Assembly (NCBI GenBank): GCA_964473365.1
Contig: CAYYOV010000008.1
Span: 29,791-93,790, forward strand
Length of the DNA stretch: 64,000 nucleotides
Reading direction: 5' to 3'
DNA from: 2-02-FULL-55-14 sp964473365
GTDB taxonomy: Bacteria > Bacteroidota > Ignavibacteria > UBA10030
Each line of letters starts with the position of its first letter. Positions within the stretch are counted from its first letter, which is position 1. The notes beneath the pieces were generated by a model. The model did no database searches, had not been told where the DNA came from, and saw only the letters and a list, made by a program, of their open reading frames with translations. The position numbers were made by a program, and so were the translations under genes. Shown here piece after piece: positions 1 through 7,576 of the stretch.

Positions 1-354
1 ATTGCGGACCGGCGCATCCGGGAGCTGACCGCGAAGCTGGCCGAGAAGGAATTCAACAACGGGATCATTTACCTCCGGATCGGCTACAACAAGGCGGCGA
101 CCTACTACTTTGACCTCGTGCTCGAGAAGTTTCACGATTCGCCGTTCGCTGAGCCGTCCCACGTCCGAAAGGCGGAGGCCTTGATCAATCGGAAGCGATA
201 TGACGAAGCGATCCTGGAGTTGACGCGATTCCTTGATCGGTATCCCTCGAGCACGCTGAAGGACGAAGCGAACACCCTGCTCACCGCGGCCCGCGAGGGC
301 AAAGCCTCCAAGCCGGCGACGCCCCCGCCCGATCCAACCCAAGGAGCGTCCTGA
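1..354 (+). CDS. bamD: Outer membrane protein assembly factor BamD, C-terminal part
   Basis: The reading frame is open from the first base of the window to the stop at 352-354, so the 5' end, including any lipobox, lies outside. The visible 117 residues are tetratricopeptide-like helical pairs, with segments such as YYFDLVLEKFHDSPFAEPS and YDEAILELTRFLDRYPSST followed by a Lys/Pro-rich tail. This matches the end of BamD/YfiO lipoproteins, which sit at the inner face of the outer membrane and help BamA insert beta-barrels. The next gene starts two bases after the stop, so they are probably co-transcribed. A generic TPR lipoprotein is the main alternative. Confidence 0.72.
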   Translation: MADRRIRELTAKLAEKEFNNGIIYLRIGYNKAATYYFDLVLEKFHDSPFAEPSHVRKAEALINRKRYDEAILELTRFLDRYPSSTLKDEANTLLTAAREGKASKPATPPPDPTQGAS

Positions 355-355
355 C

Positions 356-841
356 ATGGCTCGCACGCCTAACGCCGCAAAACCGGTCCGCTCGTCTCAT
401 GTCGAAATGACGGAGATGGTCCTGCCGAACGATACGAACCGCCTCGGGAATCTTCTCGGCGGCCGACTGATGCACTGGCTTGATATCGCTGCGGCCATCG
501 CCGCGTGGCGACATACCAATCGCATCTGCGTCACGGCGTCGATCGATGAGTTGAACTTCATTCACCCGATCAAGGAAGGGGAGGTCGTGATCCTGAAGGC
601 TTCCGTCAATCGGGCATTTCGGACATCGGTCGAGGTCGGTGTGAAGGTGCTCAAGGAAAACCCCTCCACGGGCGAGCGCAAGCACACCAATACCGCCTAT
701 CTGACCTTCGTGGCACTGGACGATGACGGTCGGCCGACATTGGTTCCTCCCATCCGCCCGTCCACGGGAGAGGAACGCCGGCGATATCGCGACGCCGCGC
801 GACGACGTCAGCTTCGGCTGCTGCATCGAAAACGGGCCTAA
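356..841 (+). CDS. Acyl-CoA thioesterase, hotdog fold (YciA/ACOT-like)
   Basis: The product is 161 residues, the usual length for single-hotdog acyl-CoA hydrolases. The diagnostic N-x3-G-x2-GG-x-LMHW-x-D segment (NRLGNLLGGRLMHWLD, about residues 30-45) caps the hotdog helix and carries the conserved Asn and Asp. It is followed by the family-typical ASIDELNFIHPIKEGEVV strand region. The enzyme should hydrolyse cytosolic acyl-CoA thioesters to free acid and CoA; chain-length preference cannot be read from sequence. The start ATG lies one base after the upstream stop. The Arg-rich C-terminal tail is low complexity. Confidence 0.85.
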   Translation: MARTPNAAKPVRSSHVEMTEMVLPNDTNRLGNLLGGRLMHWLDIAAAIAAWRHTNRICVTASIDELNFIHPIKEGEVVILKASVNRAFRTSVEVGVKVLKENPSTGERKHTNTAYLTFVALDDDGRPTLVPPIRPSTGEERRRYRDAARRRQLRLLHRKRA

Positions 842-865
842 GGCCGCGAACGACCCCGCCATCGG

Positions 866-3088
866 ATGCGACGCCCTACGTATGTCCTCCGCAGCCATCG
901 ATGGGCAGCGGTGCTTCTGACGGTCCTGGCCTGGAACATGCAAAGCCAGACGTGGAGCGCTGCCGTCGCTGAGCTCCGTTTGGTGGACCTGCCCGAGGTG
1001 GTCGATCGGGGGACCACTGTGATGCCGTGGAGCGGAGACAGTGCTGCCGTGGTCCTCTGGAACAGCCTGTCAGGACGGCTGGTGTTCGGCGTTTGCGACG
1101 CGGACCGGAAGTCGTGGCACTTCAGACGATATGTGGTCCCGACGACATTCCGAGACGTACGCGTGGCAGACCTCGACGGTGATGCACAGCCCGACCTCCT
1201 GTTGATCGACCCCTCTGGAAGGTCGATTCGTGTGGCAAGCGGATGGATCGGCACCGACACGATACGCCCAACCTACAGCATTCCCTGCCCCGTCACGCCC
1301 TCGCGCGTGATCGTCGCCGACCTCACCCTCGACGGATCGCCAGACATCTTGCTCTTCGATGAGAACGACCCCGGCATTCATCTTCTGGTGAATCGTGGCG
1401 GCCGTCGATGGCAGCCAGGGCGAACGATCGCGCCCGACGTGCCCGTCCGTGACGCCGCGGTGGCGTTCCTGAACAATGACGAGATCCCGGATCTCATTGC
1501 CTACGATTGGGTGCGTAGTGAATTCCATACGCTGTACGGCGTTGGGAGCGGCAGATTCCTCGATCAAGGCGTGTTCCGTTGCGCTTCGGCCGTCGACCGG
1601 CTCCTCTTCTCCGTGCCGCGTCTCGACGAGCCGGTACGATTCCTGACCATTGAACTTGCGCGCGGAGACATCACGTATTGGGCTGTGGACGAGGCCGGCG
1701 AACTCGCGGAACGGGCGCGCGCATCGCTCGGGAGCGTTATCCGGTCGTCCTTCGTGGTGTCCTGGAATCGACGGGGCAGCGCGGAGTTCGGACTATTGCT
1801 GACCGGCGGCCGCTTCGTGAGGGTGGGGGCGTCGGCAGGTGCGAGTCCCTCTCTCGAGATTGTTGACGTCGGCGTGCCCGAGCGTGCGGCATGGGCCTTC
1901 TCAATGCCTCGAGCGACCATGGGCCAGTCGGACATCATGGTGTTGGCACCCGATCAGCTGACGGCCGTGTCGCTGCGCAGCCCGGACGATCCGGCGACCT
2001 TTGCTGACAGTAGCTGGTGGAGCGCAGGTGTCCGGCCAGAAGCAGTGGAAACGGCCGACCTCGACGGAGATGGTCGATCAGAACTGATGGTCGGGAACCG
2101 GGGAAGCCGGCGGATCGACATGCTGTGGAGCGGTAGGCAGCCAGAGCGCCCTGCCGGGATCGAGGTCGCTCTCGACGCAGCCACGATCGGTGCGCGACGA
2201 TTGTCCTCGTCTGTGGTTCGATTTGTGACGACGCATCCAGCGTCACGTGCAGTCTCGATCCAGGATCTTGATCGGGGGGACCAATCGATCACGTCGGCGA
2301 CGCTTCCTGTCCAGGGAACACCGGAATGGGCGGAGGAGATCGCGGGTGATCCGGCGCCTCTGGTAGTCGTGCACGCGACCTCGCCTGCGGATGTCGGGGT
2401 ATCGATGTTCGAGCCGATCCGTCCGGAGACCTACCTGGAGCAGAGCCTTTCGCTGTCAAGCCCGTCGGTCTTGCTGGGTGCGTCGTTGGGCGATGCAGAC
2501 GGTGATGGCCGTCCGGACCTGATGATGGTCTACAAGCCGGACGACACGAGCGACGTCGCGGTCGGCATCGCATACGGCGACCAGGAGATGAGTATGCGCC
2601 GTCGATCGCTCCTCCGGGAATTCCCCGTTCGATCGGCGCAGCGTGCGTGGATCTGGAGCGTTCACCTGGACCCCGATACCTTGCTTGATCTGGTGGTGGC
2701 GTTTCCCCGCTCGCACCAAGCCGTGTACGTCCTGCGGGGACAGTCTGACAGCCTCGTCGGTAGCCCGATGCTCATCGATTCTGAGGTCCGGGTACCGTCG
2801 CGAAGTTCCATGCGCCTGGCGGATCTGGACGGCGATTCTCTCCTCGATCTTGTCGCGTTCGTGCCGGTTCGTGGAGGCGTTGGGTGGTGGAAAGGAGATG
2901 GACGAGGCGGATTCTCCCCATGGAAGCTGCTCATTTCAGCCGGAGATGTCGCTGGGATCGCTGTTGCTGACGTCACCGGAGACGGGAATACAGATCTTGT
3001 CATCACGCGGCCGTCATGGGGCGCCGTTACGATCTATGACGCCGGATCGGTCCTTCGACGCAATTCATCCCCGATGGTGTCGCCGTGA
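866..3088 (+). CDS. Secreted FG-GAP/VCBS repeat protein
   Basis: This is a 740-residue protein with a basic N-terminus and a hydrophobic stretch (about residues 12-34), consistent with a Sec signal peptide. Calcium-binding FG-GAP/VCBS-type motifs recur along the chain: DLDGDAQPDLLLI, DLDGDGRSELMV, DADGDGRPDLMMV, DLDGDSLLDLVAF and DVTGDGNTDLVIT. They predict a beta-propeller on the cell surface or in the periplasm. Unlike other secreted proteins in this window it has no YPNPF-type C-terminal sorting domain. Its stop overlaps the GTG start of the metalloprotease gene, so the two are translationally coupled and may act together. The specific function is unknown. Confidence 0.75.
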   Translation: MRRPTYVLRSHRWAAVLLTVLAWNMQSQTWSAAVAELRLVDLPEVVDRGTTVMPWSGDSAAVVLWNSLSGRLVFGVCDADRKSWHFRRYVVPTTFRDVRVADLDGDAQPDLLLIDPSGRSIRVASGWIGTDTIRPTYSIPCPVTPSRVIVADLTLDGSPDILLFDENDPGIHLLVNRGGRRWQPGRTIAPDVPVRDAAVAFLNNDEIPDLIAYDWVRSEFHTLYGVGSGRFLDQGVFRCASAVDRLLFSVPRLDEPVRFLTIELARGDITYWAVDEAGELAERARASLGSVIRSSFVVSWNRRGSAEFGLLLTGGRFVRVGASAGASPSLEIVDVGVPERAAWAFSMPRATMGQSDIMVLAPDQLTAVSLRSPDDPATFADSSWWSAGVRPEAVETADLDGDGRSELMVGNRGSRRIDMLWSGRQPERPAGIEVALDAATIGARRLSSSVVRFVTTHPASRAVSIQDLDRGDQSITSATLPVQGTPEWAEEIAGDPAPLVVVHATSPADVGVSMFEPIRPETYLEQSLSLSSPSVLLGASLGDADGDGRPDLMMVYKPDDTSDVAVGIAYGDQEMSMRRRSLLREFPVRSAQRAWIWSVHLDPDTLLDLVVAFPRSHQAVYVLRGQSDSLVGSPMLIDSEVRVPSRSSMRLADLDGDSLLDLVAFVPVRGGVGWWKGDGRGGFSPWKLLISAGDVAGIAVADVTGDGNTDLVITRPSWGAVTIYDAGSVLRRNSSPMVSP

Positions 3089-4734
3089 TACGCGGCTGCG
3101 CGCTGGCCATCCTGCTACTGACAGCAATCGATTCGGTCTCTGCCCAATCGGTGCATCGTGCGGACGATCTGCGTGCCCAGATCACGGCGTCCCTCTCGAC
3201 GACCGCAGACGGCTCCAACGGAAAGTGTGGCACGGCATTCCGCATGGCCTGGCTGGCGGAATATCGGTCCGAGCCAGGAGACGTGGCGGGGGTCTGGGAA
3301 GATCGTCCGGCCAGGCAGGTTTCGCGTCTTTCGCCGGCAGGGCACTTCCGGTTGCACTTCGACACGGTTGGTATCCACGAGGCCGGACTCCTGTCCGTTG
3401 GAGGCACGCGGATCGGGGGGACGGCGAGCGCCTTCGCCGATTCCGCCCTTCTCTACCTGGACAATGCCTGGGAACAGATCGTCACAGTTCTCGGCTACGA
3501 CCCGCCCCCCGCCGATACGGCAGGAGGTGATGCGGCGTATGACGTCTACGTGTCCAACCTCCCTGCGGATTGGTTCGGCCAGACCGTGTTCGAATCGATG
3601 GTCCCGGGGATCTGGCCGAATGAACGATGGCAAACGTTCCTTGAGATCGACAACGATTTTGCCGGAATGCGTACGCCAGGCATGTCAGGCCTCCGGGTAA
3701 CGGTGGCGCACGAGTTCTTCCATGCGGTGCAGGTTGGCGCCTACGGCGTCTGGACGGCTGATGAGTTCTATTTTTATGAGTTGACGTCGGTTTGGATGGA
3801 AACGGTCATCGAACCGTCGATCGAGGATTACCTGTTCGACCTCCCGTTGTACTTCGCGTCGTTCTCCGGCAAGAGCCTGACGACGACGTCTCCGGCCTAT
3901 CGTGGGTACGAGCGTTCGGTGTTCGCGCTCTTCATGGAAGAACGCTATGATCGACAGCTCCTTCGCGAAGCGTGGAGCGATCTCCGACAGCGCCGAGTCG
4001 TCGCGGCCCTTGATGCAGCGTTTGCTGCACGCGGGACGACCCTTCGTGATGCGTTCCGTGAATTCGCGATCTGGAATCACCGCACCAGCGACCGGGCAGC
4101 AGGGGAGCGTACATATCAACGGGCAAACCGATTTCCGCGCATGATGCCTGCGGTCACACGGGCATGGAGTCCGCCGTCGATCATGGTGGCGTCTTCGGCA
4201 GAACCGCTTTCGCATATCACATTCGATATCCGAACACCGTCGGACACATTGTCGTCGCTGGTGATCAACGCTGACGTGGATGCCGCGATGCACGATCTGC
4301 TCGTAGCGCAGTCCGTTGGCGTGCGCATCTCGAATGCACTTCCGGCTGAAGGCGGACAACGGATCGGAGATCTGTGGATCACAACCGAGGTCGAGTCACC
4401 GCAGGATTGGTATGGAGAGATCTTCAGTGCAGCGACACGTGGAGAACTCCCGCCCAATGATGTGCGACCGTGGCCTTCTCCATGGATGCTGTCGGAGCAT
4501 GCCGATCTCGTGCTTCCGGTGGGGTCGCTGCGGGCCCCGGGTTCGGTGGAGTTCATCTCCATGGGTCGCGGCGCGGTCCCGGCCGACGGATGGTCGCTCG
4601 AATCACAGCGGGCCATGACGGTCGCCCGGGTCCCGGTGTCGACGATGCGGGACCGCCTGTCGAGCGGCGTGTATGTGGTCGTACTGCGAGAAGGTTCAGA
4701 GCAGACCATGTGGAAAGTTGCGGTGATCCGATGA
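3085..4734 (+). CDS. Secreted HExxH metalloprotease (MXAN_6640-like)
   Basis: The 549-residue product starts at a GTG that overlaps the preceding TGA. A clear signal peptide (about residues 1-21, ending SVSAQ) precedes the mature chain. The zinc motif HEFFH is at residues 209-213 inside VTVAHEFFHAVQ, as in the MXAN_6640-type putative metalloproteases. The C-terminus (GVYVVVLREGSEQTMWKVAVIR, split here as GVYVVVLREG then MWKVAVIR) resembles the last strands of a T9SS sorting domain, but the YPNPF signature is missing, so the export route is uncertain. The stop overlaps the ATG of ccmA, an unusual coupling of a protease to heme export. Substrate unknown. Confidence 0.72.
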   Translation: MIRGCALAILLLTAIDSVSAQSVHRADDLRAQITASLSTTADGSNGKCGTAFRMAWLAEYRSEPGDVAGVWEDRPARQVSRLSPAGHFRLHFDTVGIHEAGLLSVGGTRIGGTASAFADSALLYLDNAWEQIVTVLGYDPPPADTAGGDAAYDVYVSNLPADWFGQTVFESMVPGIWPNERWQTFLEIDNDFAGMRTPGMSGLRVTVAHEFFHAVQVGAYGVWTADEFYFYELTSVWMETVIEPSIEDYLFDLPLYFASFSGKSLTTTSPAYRGYERSVFALFMEERYDRQLLREAWSDLRQRRVVAALDAAFAARGTTLRDAFREFAIWNHRTSDRAAGERTYQRANRFPRMMPAVTRAWSPPSIMVASSAEPLSHITFDIRTPSDTLSSLVINADVDAAMHDLLVAQSVGVRISNALPAEGGQRIGDLWITTEVESPQDWYGEIFSAATRGELPPNDVRPWPSPWMLSEHADLVLPVGSLRAPGSVEFISMGRGAVPADGWSLESQRAMTVARVPVSTMRDRLSSGVYVVVLREGSEQTMWKVAVIR

Positions 4735-5360
4735 TGCAGGTCCGGCTGACACTAACGGCGATCCATAAACGGTTCAATCGAAGGACCATCTTTCAGCAGA
4801 TCTCGACCGATGTGTCGGGACCTGGATCACTAGCAATCGTCGGGCGGAACGGGTCCGGCAAATCGACCCTCGCGAAGATCATTGCCGGCGTTCTGTCGCC
4901 AACGTCCGGGTCGGTCAGCGTGAAAGTTGCGGAAGAAGAGATCAAGCGTGATCGATTGCATCGTCTGATCGGATTCGTCGCTCCGTATCTGACTCTGTAT
5001 GACGAGTTCACGGCCGCGGAGAACATCATCATCCTCGAGTCGATGCGAAATGGGCATGCTCCCGAGCGGGCACATGTCGACGGCCTCCTGGATGAAATGG
5101 GATTATCTGGCCGGCGGAACGATCTTGTGGGAACGTTCTCCTCGGGGATGAAGCAGCGCGTCAAGTACGCGACGGCACTGATCCATCGTCCGCCGTTGCT
5201 GATCCTCGACGAACCGACGGCCAACCTGGACGATGACGGAGTGCGATTCGTGAAGCAGGTGGTGGAACGCCAGCAGCAGGAGGGGATCGTCGTAGTGGCG
5301 ACGAACGAAGCTTCGGAGGCTGCATGGTGCTCGTCACGCCTGGATCTGTCGACACGGTGA
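4731..5360 (+). CDS. ccmA: Heme exporter ATP-binding protein CcmA
   Basis: The gene encodes a 209-residue ABC ATPase. Walker A is VGRNGSGKST (about residue 38 on), the signature is FSSGMKQRVKYA, and Walker B is LLILDEPTANLD. A short ATNE switch region follows, typical of CcmA. With CcmB it forms the transporter that drives release of holo-CcmE from CcmC during cytochrome c maturation. The ATG at 4731 overlaps the upstream stop as ATGA; a second ATG at 4734 is possible. The frame stays open upstream of 4731, but that part lies inside the protease gene and shows no ABC homology. ccmB follows after 43 bp. Confidence 0.87.
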   Translation: MMQVRLTLTAIHKRFNRRTIFQQISTDVSGPGSLAIVGRNGSGKSTLAKIIAGVLSPTSGSVSVKVAEEEIKRDRLHRLIGFVAPYLTLYDEFTAAENIIILESMRNGHAPERAHVDGLLDEMGLSGRRNDLVGTFSSGMKQRVKYATALIHRPPLLILDEPTANLDDDGVRFVKQVVERQQQEGIVVVATNEASEAAWCSSRLDLSTR

Positions 5361-5383
5361 CGAGCTTGCCTTTGCGGGACAAT

Positions 5384-5399
5384 TTCTCAATCTTGAGAA
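5384..5399. other. Short palindrome between ccmA and ccmB
   Basis: TTCTCAA-TC-TTGAGAA is a perfect 7-bp inverted repeat with a 2-bp spacer, placed directly upstream of the ccmB start codons at 5401/5404. A 2-nt loop is poor for an RNA hairpin, so a protein-binding operator or chance is as likely as RNA structure. Confidence 0.35.
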
Positions 5400-5403
5400 T
5401 GTG

Positions 5404-6075
5404 ATGACGGACCTCGCACGTATTGCAGCGGTTGTACACAAGGATGTCCGGTCCGAACTCCGGAACCGCTACTCGATCAATGCCCTGGCAATGTTCGTTG
5501 TAACAGCCGTGGCGACGATCCTCTTCGCACTGCGGTCTGAGACCCCTGGTCCGGCCCCGTTGTCGGGAATGTATTGGGTCGTGGTATTCTTCTCGGCCAT
5601 GTCGGGCCTCGCCCGAGTCTTCGTCAGCGAAGAAGAGCGGGGGACGTCTCTTACGCTGCAACTGACAACCTCGCCGGGAGTGCTGTTCGCAGGCAAGCTC
5701 CTGGTGAATACCGTGCTGACGTTGTTGCTGACAGCTGCGGTGACGGTGCTGTATCTCGTGGCGTTCCCGACCTTCGTGTTGCGTACACCCGAGACGTTCG
5801 TTCTGACTGTATTTTTTGGAAGCATAGGGTTTGCGGCGTCGGCAACGATCCTCGCGGCCATCATCGCGAAGGCGAACTCTCGCGGGACGTTGTATCCGGT
5901 GCTCGCATTCCCGATCCTGATCCCGCTGCTCATGACGGTCATGAATGCGACAGAGCGGTCATTGGAAGGCGAGCCTCTCGCGGCTGCCGCTGGAGACCTC
6001 CAGGTGCTCGTCGGATATTGTCTGATCATGATCGCAGGCTCATTTCTTTTGTTCGATTTTGTTTGGAGTGAATAG
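5404..6075 (+). CDS. ccmB: Heme exporter permease CcmB
   Basis: The product is about 223 residues with six predicted membrane segments and the CcmB-typical N-terminus (HKDVRSELRNRYSINAL). A conserved cytoplasmic loop reads FVSEEERGTSLTLQLTTSPG. It is the membrane subunit of the CcmAB transporter. GTG at 5401 and ATG at 5404 are adjacent in-frame starts; ATG is preferred. The gene ends one base before ccmC begins, which supports a single ccm operon. Confidence 0.88.
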   Translation: MTDLARIAAVVHKDVRSELRNRYSINALAMFVVTAVATILFALRSETPGPAPLSGMYWVVVFFSAMSGLARVFVSEEERGTSLTLQLTTSPGVLFAGKLLVNTVLTLLLTAAVTVLYLVAFPTFVLRTPETFVLTVFFGSIGFAASATILAAIIAKANSRGTLYPVLAFPILIPLLMTVMNATERSLEGEPLAAAAGDLQVLVGYCLIMIAGSFLLFDFVWSE

Positions 6076-6076
6076 C

Positions 6077-6781
6077 ATGACCTGGGTTCGATATGGCGCG
6101 ATCGTCCTGATCACGTTCACGCTCATCGCCGGCATTCTCACGCCGATGGTCCCGGCGCCGAGTGGACTGTTCGAGTTCCCGCTCATTCCAGGTCTCGAAC
6201 AAAAGGCGCGTAACATCTTCTTCCATGTTCCTTCCGCGTGGACTACAGTCGTGGCCTTTCTCCTCTCCCTCTGGTATGGCGCCAAGTATCTGCGTTCGAA
6301 GAACATCGACGACGACCTGGCCTCGGAAGCGGCGGCGGGTTTGGGCTTCATGTTCTGTATCCTGGCTACGGTGACGGGGGCGCTCTGGGCCAAGTTCAAC
6401 TGGGGATCGTTCTGGAATTGGGACCCTCGGCAGACGTCGATCTTCATCTTGCTCCTCATCTACGGCGCGTATTTTGCCCTACGCTCGGCTGTTGAGGTCG
6501 AAGAAACCCGCGCTCGACTCTCGGCCGCGTACGCTATTCTTGCCGGCCTGACCGTTCCGTTCTTCATCTTTGTGTTGCCACGGATCGTTGGCGGCCTGCA
6601 TCCGGGCGCAGCCGGAGACCCCGACGGAGCCGGGCCGGTCGTCAATTTCAAGATGTCAGGACCGATGTTCGTCGTGTTCTTCTCGGGCCTCATTGGTTTC
6701 AACCTGCTGTTCATTTGGATGTTCAACCTCCGCTTGCGCGCGGCCCGGCTTGCATATCGTCGATCTCTTCAAGAAGGGTGA
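6077..6781 (+). CDS. ccmC: Heme handling protein CcmC
   Basis: This 234-residue integral membrane protein has the tryptophan-rich WWD signature WGSFWNWDPRQTS (about residues 110-122) that binds heme in the CcmC/CcmF family. The length and roughly six membrane segments fit CcmC rather than CcmF. CcmC delivers heme to CcmE at the periplasmic face. The ATG at 6077 immediately follows the ccmB stop. An in-frame upstream extension to 6059 is rejected because it would overlap ccmB. Confidence 0.9.
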   Translation: MTWVRYGAIVLITFTLIAGILTPMVPAPSGLFEFPLIPGLEQKARNIFFHVPSAWTTVVAFLLSLWYGAKYLRSKNIDDDLASEAAAGLGFMFCILATVTGALWAKFNWGSFWNWDPRQTSIFILLLIYGAYFALRSAVEVEETRARLSAAYAILAGLTVPFFIFVLPRIVGGLHPGAAGDPDGAGPVVNFKMSGPMFVVFFSGLIGFNLLFIWMFNLRLRAARLAYRRSLQEG

Positions 6782-6784
6782 TCC

Positions 6785-6916
6785 ATGCTGGAATTTCTGA
6801 CTGAGCAACAGCTGTACATCGTCCTGGGGGTCGTATTGATCACCTGGGCCGGGATCGTGTGGTATCTGTTCCGTCTCGATGCCCGCATGAAGCGGCTCGA
6901 AAACGGGGGACATTGA
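6785..6916 (+). CDS. ccmD: CcmD-like small membrane protein
   Basis: A 43-residue ORF begins four bases after ccmC: MLEFLTEQQLYIVLGVV continuing into a membrane helix with ITWAGIVWYLF, then a basic tail RLDARMKRLENGGH. One transmembrane helix followed by a charged cytoplasmic tail, located exactly between ccmC and ccmE, is the hallmark of CcmD, which aids release of holo-CcmE from CcmABC. Sequence conservation in this family is weak, so position and topology carry the call. Confidence 0.75.
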   Translation: MLEFLTEQQLYIVLGVVLITWAGIVWYLFRLDARMKRLENGGH

Positions 6917-6990
6917 CCGCCACTTCCGAATATGCCGGCGATGCGTCGCGGCGTCGCCATTCCCATGAACACTAACAGGTCCTACATCGT

Positions 6991-7380
6991 ATGAACGTCA
7001 AGGTCATTGCAGGGTTGGTCGTGATCGTCGCCGGGATCATTCTCAGCGCGGTCAATTTCATCGATTCGAACGTGGAGTACGGCGATTTTGCCGAAGCTCA
7101 ACGGCTCGGGAAGAAGATCCAGGTCAAGGGCGAGTGGGTTCGCGACCAGGAGAGCTACTTTGATGCTGAGAAGGCCCAGTTCATTTTCTACATGAAGGAT
7201 GATGCAGGCGAGGTGCGAAAGGTCGTGCTCGAAGGGGCGAAGCCGAACAATTTTGAACTGGCAACGAGCGTAGTGGCAAAGGGAAAAGTGGACGGAGATG
7301 CATTTCATGCAAGCGAGGTTCTGACGAAGTGCCCGTCGAAGTACGAAGGCGATTCGGCCACAGTACAGAAGACCCTGTAG
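6991..7380 (+). CDS. ccmE: Heme chaperone CcmE, cysteine (CxxxY) variant
   Basis: The product is 129 residues. One N-terminal membrane anchor (about residues 5-22) is followed by an OB-fold beta domain including KIQVKGEWV and FYMKDDAGEVRKVVLEG. The heme-attachment motif near the C-terminus is C114-P-S-K-Y118, where enteric CcmE has HxxxY. Cys-type CcmE proteins are known from Desulfovibrio and archaea and carry heme through cysteine. CcmE passes heme from CcmC to the CcmF lyase. It is followed by a strong hairpin before ccmF. Confidence 0.9.
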   Translation: MNVKVIAGLVVIVAGIILSAVNFIDSNVEYGDFAEAQRLGKKIQVKGEWVRDQESYFDAEKAQFIFYMKDDAGEVRKVVLEGAKPNNFELATSVVAKGKVDGDAFHASEVLTKCPSKYEGDSATVQKTL

Positions 7381-7404
7381 TCGCATCGGCCTCTCTCTTT
7401 TTCG

Positions 7405-7443
7405 ACAAGGCACAAGAGCCGCCGAAGGCTTCTTGTGCCTTGT
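7405..7443 (+). terminator. Long hairpin between ccmE and ccmF
   Basis: ACAAGGCACAAGA (7405-7417) pairs perfectly with TCTTGTGCCTTGT (7431-7443), and inner GCC/GGC can add three pairs. No T-run follows, so it may be an mRNA processing or stability element or a weak terminator rather than a full intrinsic terminator. Confidence 0.5.
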
Positions 7444-7576
7444 GGTATGCGCAGGTGTCGAGGTGTGCAGTAGGGCGTCGCCGCGGTGCGTTTGCTGGGC
7501 GCGCCGGCGCTTCACTGTGAACGCTGTGCTCATTCGACAAGATGAGAACAATCACTGAACGACTTCTGGAGGCGCG

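Noticed and set aside
281..943. 220-codon minus-strand frame over the thioesterase gene
   Set aside because: It is antisense to a well-supported hotdog thioesterase, Arg/His-rich, and lacks any recognisable motif. This is the typical high-GC shadow frame.
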